From HGM04593 sp045589695 (GTDB taxonomy: Bacteria > Bacteroidota > Bacteroidia > Bacteroidales > Bacteroidaceae): a DNA stretch of 64,000 bases. Below are positions 33,858 through 40,311 of this stretch, piece after piece. Both the position numbers and the translations under genes were made by a program. The number at the start of each line of letters is the position of its first letter. Position 1 is the stretch's first letter. Below the pieces are notes generated by a model. The model was not told the origin of the DNA and ran no database searches. It saw only the letters and a program-made list of their open reading frames with translations. The stretch is from the NCBI GenBank assembly GCA_045589695.1, contig JAZNPP010000045.1, forward strand, positions 1 to 64,000, in the 5' to 3' direction.

Positions 33858-34331
33858 ATGCTTATGGACAGTGTTAAATTGATATTCACGTCGTTGCTGG
33901 CTAATATCGCGAGCCTGCTGTTCCCGATAAAAAACGACATCTTCGGTCTTGTGCTGCTCTTCAGCGTGAATTTTATCGTCGGTTTGCTGGCAGATGTCAG
34001 CAATAGAAACGATTGGAGCTTCAAGAAGGCTTTCCGCTTCTTCCGTGACGCTGCTATATACTTTGTCATGGTAACGTCGATATATATGTTAGGGCATCTG
34101 AAAGGCGAGGAATCGGCAGCCGTCCATTGCGTCTCGTTCATGATATACGTGGCGATATATTTCTATGGCACGAACATCTTCCGCAATGCCAGGCTTATAA
34201 CGAACGAGAAAAGCACTCTCTACCGTATTCTCGATTTTCTCTATTATGTCATGAGCCTGAAAATAGTCGAACGTTTCACCTACTTGAGCGATTATTTCAA
34301 ACATGAAAGCAACGAAAATAGTTCTTGTTAG
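33858..34331 (+). CDS. Putative holin
   Basis: A 157-residue inner-membrane protein with about four hydrophobic helices (near 6-24, 30-48, 66-82 and 93-110) and a charged tail. Its start abuts the adaptor stop. The 3' end overlaps the spanin-like gene by 29 bp, a lysis-cassette arrangement. A holin would form lesions in the inner membrane at the end of infection. No endolysin gene is visible nearby, so if lysis occurs the muralytic enzyme must be elsewhere. Confidence 0.62.
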   Translation: MLMDSVKLIFTSLLANIASLLFPIKNDIFGLVLLFSVNFIVGLLADVSNRNDWSFKKAFRFFRDAAIYFVMVTSIYMLGHLKGEESAAVHCVSFMIYVAIYFYGTNIFRNARLITNEKSTLYRILDFLYYVMSLKIVERFTYLSDYFKHESNENSSC

Positions 34332-34689
34332 TATTCTCTCTGTTCTTGCTGTTTCATGCAGGGTAAGAGAGATAAATACCGAAAATACCCGTTCTGCAAG
34401 CACCTCCATGAGCAGCGTGCTTGCAGACAGTATAGTAGTGCATGACAGTATAATAATACGGCAGACGCCCGACACGCTCTTCTTTACGAAATACCGCACT
34501 TTTTACAAGGAGCGTCTGCGTTACGACACGCTCGTGATACGTGATACGGTATTCGTGAACCGGACAATCACAGAGAAGGGGCAAGGCCGCACTTACTCTC
34601 TCCTATGGCTCTTTTTACCGTTACTCACGGCAGTGTTGTGGAAAATCGGTTTTTTTGACCTTATACGCAAATTGTTATTAAAAAAATAG
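34303..34689 (+). CDS. Putative one-component spanin (u-spanin)
   Basis: A 128-residue protein. The N-terminus has a lipoprotein signal (hydrophobic 6-18, lipobox ending at Cys19: VLAVSC-RVRE). The middle is a soluble stretch of about 75 residues, and a transmembrane helix sits near the C-terminus (LLWLFLPLLTAVLWKIGFF) followed by basic residues. An outer-membrane lipid anchor plus an inner-membrane helix in one chain is the architecture of u-spanins such as T1 gp11, which fuse the two membranes in the last step of lysis. It overlaps the holin-like gene by 29 bp, and only the dual-anchor arrangement supports the call. Confidence 0.68.
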   Translation: MKATKIVLVSILSVLAVSCRVREINTENTRSASTSMSSVLADSIVVHDSIIIRQTPDTLFFTKYRTFYKERLRYDTLVIRDTVFVNRTITEKGQGRTYSLLWLFLPLLTAVLWKIGFFDLIRKLLLKK

Positions 34690-34695
34690 TATAAA

Positions 34696-37560
34696 ATGCA
34701 TAAGAATTTCTCTTTCAAAGGAACTGTCACGAGCAACGACAATATTCTTGCCGCAGAAGGCGAGTGCATGGAACTTGTGAACTTGCGAATGGCGAACGGC
34801 TCTCTGCGCCCGATACCGTCGCCGGCTAAGGTTGCCTCTTTGCCGTATGTATACATAGCGATATATTGGCACGAAAACGCTTCGTGCTATATTTGTATAA
34901 GGCGTCAGTCGCCCCGCATGGTAGATTTCTACGACAAAAACTGGCAGCCGTTGAAAAACAGTGACGGGACTAAGGTCGCATTCGGCGGCCTGACGATGGT
35001 AAATAATATTGAAATAATAGGTAATGTGGCCTGTTGTCTGTGCGACAACGGCATATTCTACCTGTTATACATCGACGGGAATTACCGCTTTCTCGGAGAC
35101 CGTCCTAAGCTCCCTCGTCTCAATATTACTTATACCTCAAAAACGCATAAAGTCGTTACTGAAGGCAAATTCACTATGAACAGGACCGACACGGACATAT
35201 CCGACTTCTGGCCGAGCTGTTCAAAAGGATATTTCGACGAATGCATATCTAAGTGCCATAAATCAGGGCATTATATCGACAGGGCTTTGTTCCGTTTCGG
35301 GTTGCGTCTTTTCGATGGCTCATACATCAGCTGTTCTCATGTGATATACGTAGGCGACGAGAATGTCGTTGAGGGCGTAGAACGTGATTCGGGAAATCTT
35401 GTATATGAACAGCTCGATACTGCGCAAGCCTTTTCGGCGTTCAGGACAATGGTGCTTGGCTTCAAACCGGAATTCCGTTTCTCTGCTCTTTACCTGAATG
35501 ATTGGAAAGGCGTAGTAACGGGTATCGATCTCTTTACAACGGGCTCCATTATGGGCAAGAAGGTTGGTAAGGCATCGTCGAGCCTCTATGACAGCGAAAC
35601 CAAAGAGAGAACAAGCGCAGAGTATGAACTGTATACCGAAAAGGAACTCGACGAACTTTATAATGATATAAGCGACGCCGCGCTCTATTACAAGATCGCG
35701 GAATTCGATATCGAAGGAAACTGCCTTTACAAGATTGACGACGTCTCGCCCGAGAATTTGGCGTTGCAGGAATCTCTTGCAAGTTCGGATATTCAGCAGC
35801 CTTTGCACGCGACAGTTGCCGGCTGCAGCTATATGTTTAATAACAGGCTTCACGTGGCCTCTTTGCGTGAATATCTCTTCAAAGGGTACGATTCTTTTTC
35901 AATATGTCCTGCCGGCGGTTACCGTAAGGTGGCGGAGATGGTCGTCGTGCAGACAAAGATAAACACTCCGGGGGGCGTGGCTACTGTATTGCAGGAATTC
36001 GAGATGCCCGAACTCGGGTGGAACGGGACGTTTGAATTTCCTGCTTTGCTCACCTATCCCGACTCTCGGGCATTCGAGATGTCTTTGTTCATATATGACG
36101 ACACGGAACTTTTTATGAAGTGTCTCCCGCTGACACCGCACAAGTATCTTAACCAGGCACAATACCTGCATAAGTGGAGCCAGCCTTACAAGGTTACCGT
36201 TACGGCGTCTTTTGCCAATTCCGTTCCTTTGCCTTTTGTCTCGGACGAGGATGTGCTGGCTATTTTCAAAACAGCCGGAGTACATAATGTCATATATTCG
36301 GCGAGCATGAAATCATGGACATATAACGGAACGCGATTCCCGCCTTCCGATTATGCTAATCTGAGAATTTTCGCTGTACCTAACAATGTTACGGACGGCG
36401 ATAAGATTATATTCACGATAGTGAGCGACACGTTTAACGGCAAGTGTACCGACATCAAGAATCTGCCGTATGATTCGTCGTGGAAAATAATGGGAGGGCA
36501 GAATGTCTACAGGGAATACAGACCGTATGAAGAAAAGATTAATGTCATGAAGGTTTCAAAGGTCGATAATCCTTTCGTATTTTCTGCAAAATCGGTCTAT
36601 TCGCTTTCGAACGGGAAGATAACCGCTATGGCGAGCAATACCGCAACATTGTCCGAAGGACAGTTCGGACAGCACCCGCTTTATGTCTTTTCACGCCATG
36701 GCATCGAGGTGCTATCGGTCGATACCTCGGGCGTTACGGCTTACAGCAATGTCTACCCGGTCTCTACCGAAGTTTGCCAGAATCCTAAAAGTGTATGCGG
36801 GCTCGATGCGGGAGTTGTCTTTCATGGCTCTCAAGGGGTAATGCTCATAAGCGGCGGCAAATGCGTGAAACTGTCGGCAGCGGTCGATTACGATGCAAAA
36901 GAGACGGAAGCTATAAAGAGGTCGCCAGTCTTGAAGGAGATTTCACTTCTGAACGACTGCAACTGTTTCTCTGAGGGCGTACTCTTCAACGATTACATCC
37001 GGGGGGCTTCAGTCGGGCGTGACGCCTCAATGAACGAGGTCATATTTTTTAATCCGTACTATGAGTATTGTTATATTTATTCTGTCACTCATGGCACGTG
37101 GAGCAAAATGAGCGGTATATATGCCGGTACAGTAAAGTTTGCCGACTGCTTTATGCTTATCGGGTACAACGAGGGCGTTACGAGCATATCGGTATCGGGA
37201 GATAAGTTCGCAGGCAGCAACGGCGTAACGCTTTTTACACGTCCTATGCTGTTCGGGACAAAACTGCCTAAACGCATAAAACGGCTTATGCTGCACGGCT
37301 ATATGGCGAAGCCCGACAACTATACAAAAGAGCAACCCTTCCTTTCGTGTTACCTGCTCTGCAGCAACGACGGGGTGAATTTCAAAATAGTATCGGGGCA
37401 TGAACGGAACAATGAGTCTCAAGACCTGCTTTTTCCCAGTTTCCCGACATGTTCATACCGCTATTTTATTTTTGCCCTTTCAGGCACGCTAAAGTCGAAG
37501 AGCATGCTCACCGGTCTTGAGATAGACCTCTCGCCCGCATGGAACAATAGACTGAGATGA
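34696..37560 (+). CDS. Large virion protein, nozzle/tail-tube sized
   Basis: A 954-residue beta-rich protein without a signal peptide. Short aromatic repeats (for example IEIIGNVACCLCDNGIFYLL) suggest a beta-propeller-like N-terminal part, and the later half has more globular beta segments. In T7-like phages the protein encoded after the adaptor is the nozzle gp12 (about 794 residues); this position and size fit. A receptor-binding function is possible, as no tail fibre gene is seen. The terminator hairpin begins in its stop codon. The function is inferred. Confidence 0.6.
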   Translation: MHKNFSFKGTVTSNDNILAAEGECMELVNLRMANGSLRPIPSPAKVASLPYVYIAIYWHENASCYICIRRQSPRMVDFYDKNWQPLKNSDGTKVAFGGLTMVNNIEIIGNVACCLCDNGIFYLLYIDGNYRFLGDRPKLPRLNITYTSKTHKVVTEGKFTMNRTDTDISDFWPSCSKGYFDECISKCHKSGHYIDRALFRFGLRLFDGSYISCSHVIYVGDENVVEGVERDSGNLVYEQLDTAQAFSAFRTMVLGFKPEFRFSALYLNDWKGVVTGIDLFTTGSIMGKKVGKASSSLYDSETKERTSAEYELYTEKELDELYNDISDAALYYKIAEFDIEGNCLYKIDDVSPENLALQESLASSDIQQPLHATVAGCSYMFNNRLHVASLREYLFKGYDSFSICPAGGYRKVAEMVVVQTKINTPGGVATVLQEFEMPELGWNGTFEFPALLTYPDSRAFEMSLFIYDDTELFMKCLPLTPHKYLNQAQYLHKWSQPYKVTVTASFANSVPLPFVSDEDVLAIFKTAGVHNVIYSASMKSWTYNGTRFPPSDYANLRIFAVPNNVTDGDKIIFTIVSDTFNGKCTDIKNLPYDSSWKIMGGQNVYREYRPYEEKINVMKVSKVDNPFVFSAKSVYSLSNGKITAMASNTATLSEGQFGQHPLYVFSRHGIEVLSVDTSGVTAYSNVYPVSTEVCQNPKSVCGLDAGVVFHGSQGVMLISGGKCVKLSAAVDYDAKETEAIKRSPVLKEISLLNDCNCFSEGVLFNDYIRGASVGRDASMNEVIFFNPYYEYCYIYSVTHGTWSKMSGIYAGTVKFADCFMLIGYNEGVTSISVSGDKFAGSNGVTLFTRPMLFGTKLPKRIKRLMLHGYMAKPDNYTKEQPFLSCYLLCSNDGVNFKIVSGHERNNESQDLLFPSFPTCSYRYFIFALSGTLKSKSMLTGLEIDLSPAWNNRLR

Positions 37561-37595
37561 CAAAAAAAGAGACCCGAGGGTCTCTTTTTTTGTCA
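37558..37595. terminator. Terminator overlapping the stop codon of the 954-aa gene
   Basis: Perfect 17-bp arms (37558-37574 and 37579-37595) with a CGAG loop. The arm begins at the stop codon TGA and contains A7 and T7 tracts, so it can end transcription from both sides. Confidence 0.9.
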
Positions 37596-37602
37596 TCTTT
37601 TA

Positions 37603-37794
37603 TTATCTGTTTTTATTTCCTTCATTCAACAGCCATTTCTCGTTCTTATTGATGTATATGCTGCAACGCACGAAAGCGATGAACGACAGCAGGAATATTA
37701 TTGTAGGAGCAACGGCCGAAAAGAGGCGTTCGGCAGTGCCGGTCATAGCTATGAAACTTATCAGCTGTATTGTCAATAGAATTTTCGTGTTCAT
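37603..37794 (-). CDS. Small phage membrane protein (63 aa)
   Basis: A 63-residue protein with two hydrophobic helices (about 3-20 and 24-44) and a basic tail (KNEKWLLNEGNKNR). It is the second gene of a leftward unit controlled by the operator at 38302-38317, and lies 36 bp from its partner. Not recognised. An immunity, superinfection-exclusion or membrane-anchor role is possible but unproven. Confidence 0.55.
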   Translation of the reverse strand: MNTKILLTIQLISFIAMTGTAERLFSAVAPTIIFLLSFIAFVRCSIYINKNEKWLLNEGNKNR

Positions 37795-37830
37795 GGTTTT
37801 TATTATTTTAATATATCTGTTTTTCTTTGT

Positions 37831-38184
37831 TTAAAATTCCCAATAAATGAGTTTCTCGTTTTCGCAGTCATACTTCTTTGTTACAAGCGTAGCTTTGTCT
37901 ATAACCTTTTTCTTTCTCATCAGCGTTACAGTACCAATTGTCTCGTCGTCACTGAGCGTTCCGTCAGTTACGATCTCTATTCTGTACCTGTCGGGCGCAA
38001 CGGCTTTCTTACGCTCTTTAAGGAACTCCTTGACAAAATCTTCGTCAATGAAATGCTTCTTTATTTTGTAAACCTCCACTAGTTTGCTTTTATATGCCCC
38101 GCTTCCTCTAAACTTGTACCACAGATGCGTCAGCCACTCCATTAACCTCTCCTGCGTAACTTTGAAAACATACTTACAATTCAT
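37831..38184 (-). CDS. Phage hypothetical protein, repressor-controlled (117 aa)
   Basis: A 117-residue soluble protein, basic, with YKFRGSGAYKSK and KEFLKERKKAVAPDRYRIEI, and a beta-rich C-terminal half (GTVTLMRKKKVIDKATLVTK). Not recognised. It is the first gene of the leftward unit whose -7 box (38318-38325) overlaps operator-like DNA, so it is probably an early gene turned on when the repressor is removed. An activator of the shared late promoters would fit there; this is a guess. A 133-bp leader with a possible 20-codon ORF precedes it. Confidence 0.6.
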   Translation of the reverse strand: MNCKYVFKVTQERLMEWLTHLWYKFRGSGAYKSKLVEVYKIKKHFIDEDFVKEFLKERKKAVAPDRYRIEIVTDGTLSDDETIGTVTLMRKKKVIDKATLVTKKYDCENEKLIYWEF

Positions 38185-38236
38185 AGTAATTAGATTTAAA
38201 TTTTTGTGTTTTTCGGAATTGTGCTAAATTTGTCAT
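38174..38236 (-). CDS. Possible 20-codon leader peptide
   Basis: A minus-strand ATG at 38236 opens 20 codons (MTNLAQFRKTQKFKSNYYEL, stop at 38174) that overlap the start of the 117-aa gene in a different frame. It could couple translation of the downstream gene. It may be chance, since A/T-rich DNA of this length often holds such ORFs. Confidence 0.25.
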   Translation of the reverse strand: MTNLAQFRKTQKFKSNYYEL

Positions 38237-38301
38237 AGAACCGTGTTTTTCTGCTTTTTTTGTATGTAATATGACAAAAATGATATAAAAATGTGGTTTA
38301 T

Positions 38302-38317
38302 TAGCCATTTATGGCTA
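38302..38317. promoter_or_regulatory. Operator-like palindrome O2
   Basis: TAGCCATTTATGGCTA: perfect 7-bp inverted arms with a 2-bp centre, the most symmetrical of three related sites. It starts directly downstream of the leftward -7 box (38318-38325), where a bound repressor would cover the transcription start. Confidence 0.75.
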
Positions 38318-38360
38318 CAAATATAACTCTAAAAAATGCAATCGAGTTGTTGTTTTAGCC
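38318..38360 (-). promoter_or_regulatory. Leftward phage promoter of the early-like unit
   Basis: The minus-strand -7 box is TATATTTG (38325-38318). A segment with CAACAAC, a relaxed form of the CAGCAAC element, starts from 38360, 35 bp upstream. Operators O2 and O3 flank it. Confidence 0.55.
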
Positions 38361-38371
38361 AAAATGTGCTA
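38356..38371. promoter_or_regulatory. Operator-like palindrome O3
   Basis: TAGCCAAAATGTGCTA: the left half-site is identical to O1 and the right half is one base off. It lies 47 bp before the repressor start at 38418 and could mediate autoregulation. Confidence 0.62.
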
Positions 38372-38417
38372 TTATGGATTTTGTCTAAATAATACGGCTG
38401 TTTTTAAGAAAAAGGGT

Positions 38418-39050
38418 ATGAAAAAAGGTGGAATAAAAGCAAGAGTGACGGCTCTTTTCAAGTCTAAGTCGCTCAATGTGAACAAGGCGAGCAAGCTGTT
38501 AGGCATACCTCAGCGTACACTTAACCGCCAAGTAAATGAAGACGGCAACGTCTCCATGGAATTGTTTTACGCCATTCTTGATAAAATGCCTGACGTCTCT
38601 CCTGAATGGCTTATAATGGGTGATGGCTGCATGTATAGAAACGATGAGCCGATGTCGTGTGTCGAGGCTGTTCCGTTTTATGAAGACCTGCCTGTTACCG
38701 CAGGCCTCCGCGATTGTTACGATCCGACATTGGAGAAACCGAGCGGCTATATATCGTTGCCGTCTCAAGACGCCAGTTTTTACTTCCCTGTTTCAGGCAC
38801 TTCAATGGAACCCGAAATATTTTCAGGCGATATCGTCGGTGTAGTACGGGTCGATTCATTCGAGAGGATTTCCCCCGAAGCGATATATATGATTGTTACC
38901 AATGACAACAGAATGGTTAAGCATTGCTACGTCGATGAAAACAACCCGGATTTGCTATGGTGCGTATCTCCTAATTATCCTTCGTTCCCGGTTTATAAAT
39001 CGGAAATATGTGCAATGTTCCGTGTGGTGTCGAGAATACAATATCTTTAA
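38418..39050 (+). CDS. S24-family (LexA/CI-like) phage repressor
   Basis: A 210-residue transcriptional repressor. The N-terminal HTH occupies about residues 5-65 (NVNKASKLLGIPQRTLNRQV is the recognition region). The C-terminal S24 domain has Ser129 in VSGTSMEPEIFSGD and Lys168 in DNRMVKHC, the catalytic dyad. A candidate cleavage site is Ala95-Gly96 in LPVTAGLRD. Such repressors hold lysogeny and cut themselves when RecA is activated by DNA damage. I chose the ATG at 38418 rather than an upstream ATG at 38364. Two operator-like sites lie just upstream and a third at the terminase promoter. Confidence 0.9.
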   Translation: MKKGGIKARVTALFKSKSLNVNKASKLLGIPQRTLNRQVNEDGNVSMELFYAILDKMPDVSPEWLIMGDGCMYRNDEPMSCVEAVPFYEDLPVTAGLRDCYDPTLEKPSGYISLPSQDASFYFPVSGTSMEPEIFSGDIVGVVRVDSFERISPEAIYMIVTNDNRMVKHCYVDENNPDLLWCVSPNYPSFPVYKSEICAMFRVVSRIQYL

Positions 39051-39070
39051 GATAGCGGTTCAAAAGTCCT

Positions 39071-39310
39071 TTATTCTATCCCCTTCAGTGTTTGCTGAAT
39101 GAGCAGTCCTAAATCATCATCTCCCTGCTCCTTTTCTTTATTCAGTTTCACAAGAAAGTCGGCTGTTGTTTTCAATGCCTGGTTTATCGTGCCTGGGTCT
39201 TCACAGTTCGACGTGAGTTTCTCCAATCGCCCGATAAGACGGTGAAACAGCGCTAATGTCTCGTTATGGACATCGTTTAGCGTAACGGCATTCTTCTTGC
39301 TTTTCATCAT
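39071..39310 (-). CDS. Small phage helical protein (79 aa)
   Basis: A 79-residue protein with a heptad-rich helix (NETLALFHRLIGRLEKLTSN) and a second helix (QALKTTADFLVKLNKEKEQ), ending in an acidic stretch. Not recognised; a small terminase or scaffold partner is possible by size. It is convergent with the repressor gene. Its promoter (39327-39370) carries the shared element in inverted orientation to that of the ejection-protein gene. Confidence 0.55.
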   Translation of the reverse strand: MMKSKKNAVTLNDVHNETLALFHRLIGRLEKLTSNCEDPGTINQALKTTADFLVKLNKEKEQGDDDLGLLIQQTLKGIE

Positions 39311-39326
39311 TAATTATTTTTAGCCG

Positions 39327-39370
39327 CAAAATTATATCTCATTGCGTCGTTGCAGGTTGCTGTATTGACA
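39327..39370 (-). promoter_or_regulatory. Leftward phage promoter of the 79-aa gene
   Basis: On the minus strand TGTCAATACAGCAACCT starts at 39370 and the -7 box TAATTTTG starts at 39334, exactly 36 bp downstream, the same spacing as the rightward promoters at 30194 and 39394. Confidence 0.75.
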
Positions 39371-39410
39371 AAAGATTCTTTTTCAAACGAATATGTCAAT
39401 ACAGCAACCT
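39354..39410. repeat. 17-bp perfect inverted repeat with 23-bp spacer
   Basis: Arms are 39354-39370 and 39394-39410 (AGGTTGCTGTATTGACA and its complement). The arms are the two copies of the phage promoter element facing outward, so the repeat is explained by divergent promoters. Confidence 0.9.
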
Positions 39411-39437
39411 TCTTGCGCTTTTCCGGTATTTCTTTTG
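39394..39437 (+). promoter_or_regulatory. Rightward phage promoter of the ejection/portal unit
   Basis: TGTCAATACAGCAACCT starts at 39394 and the -7-like box TTCTTTTG at 39430, 36 bp apart. The gene begins 12 bp after the box. Sequence similarity to the promoter at 30194 continues through TnGnGCTnTT. Confidence 0.75.
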
Positions 39438-39449
39438 CATCAAAAAATT

Positions 39450-39977
39450 ATGACGCTATCTACAGTTATGTCCGGAATTAACGGGGCATTGGGCCTCTAT
39501 TCCACAGTTAAAGGGCTTCTTGACTCAACTGAGTACAAAAAGAAGCAGGAACGGTTATTGAAAAGTGCAAAGAACGACGAGAACACATGGTACCGAAAAA
39601 ACTACTATGGCAATTTTCTCAACGACACTGCAACTCAGGCAGCTATCAAGAGGGTAGAAAACTCTTTGAAACGAAACAATGAGCAGGAACGTGCCAGAGG
39701 CGTAATTACGGGTACTACAGCGGAGCATGCGATTGCACGTAACGAGCAGGGCTTGCGGTCGCTCGACAATGTGATAACGAACATCGCATCGGCCGACGAC
39801 GCGAAGAAAAGAGAAATTGACTCTATGCACAGAAGAAATAAGTCGTCGCTCATGAACAGCGAGTACAATTCTCTGTCGCTTGACGAGAGAATGGCGAGAT
39901 CGGCCGCGAGCAGCGGCTATAATCTGCTTCAGAACGCTTTGCTTGGCGTAGAGTGGGGGCGTGAGGGCAAACGATAA
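39450..39977 (+). CDS. Putative internal virion / ejection protein (gp14-like)
   Basis: A 175-residue helical protein. It begins with a short glycine-rich, weakly hydrophobic stretch (MSGINGALGLYSTVKGLL) followed by long charged helices (KKKQERLLKSAKNDENTWYR, RVENSLKRNNEQERARGV). This pattern and size resemble T7 gp14 (196 residues), which is ejected and forms a channel in the outer membrane. The ATG at 39450 is chosen because the longer frame overlaps the promoter. The assignment is by size, order before a gp16-sized gene, and helix content. Confidence 0.58.
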   Translation: MTLSTVMSGINGALGLYSTVKGLLDSTEYKKKQERLLKSAKNDENTWYRKNYYGNFLNDTATQAAIKRVENSLKRNNEQERARGVITGTTAEHAIARNEQGLRSLDNVITNIASADDAKKREIDSMHRRNKSSLMNSEYNSLSLDERMARSAASSGYNLLQNALLGVEWGREGKR

Positions 39978-39988
39978 ATATTCTCCTT

Positions 39989-40252
39989 ATGAAAAGCAAA
40001 TACTTTGAAATGACAGGCAGCGACCCGTTCGGCGAGTTTATAAGGGCCAAGGAGCTGAAGCTCCGGGAGAACAGGAAAAGGGGAAACATGAAACAGTTCG
40101 TAAAGATTCTCTCCAGAGTCTCATCATCGGGCAAAAAAACTGAAAAGCCCTCCCGTCCGGCTCTCTTCATTCATCTGTGCGGCAAGCATAGGGGCATGCT
40201 GTACGGTTTTCTGTCAAGGGCTGCCGAAGAGAAGTTTTTCAAACGCTCTTAA
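39989..40252 (+). CDS. Phage hypothetical protein (87 aa)
   Basis: An 87-residue basic protein (EFIRAKELKLRENRKRGNMK) with a His/Gly-rich end (FIHLCGKHRGMLYGFLSRAA). It lies 11 bp after the ejection-like gene and 59 bp before the 1495-residue gene. Not recognised; a small virion or DNA-binding protein is possible. Confidence 0.55.
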   Translation: MKSKYFEMTGSDPFGEFIRAKELKLRENRKRGNMKQFVKILSRVSSSGKKTEKPSRPALFIHLCGKHRGMLYGFLSRAAEEKFFKRS

Positions 40253-40311
40253 CGCTCTGCTGCATAGATACTATTACTTGTAAAGAATAACCACAAATAA
40301 ATTCGATAATT

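Noticed and set aside
39354..39410. Invertible promoter or attachment site
   Set aside because: The inverted arms enclose only 23 bp, too short for the known invertible promoters, and each arm is accounted for as a promoter element at a fixed distance from a -7 box.
39393..39449. Upstream start for the ejection-like gene (19 extra residues)
   Set aside because: It would place the promoter element and the -7 box inside the coding region. The ATG at 39450 follows the -7 box.
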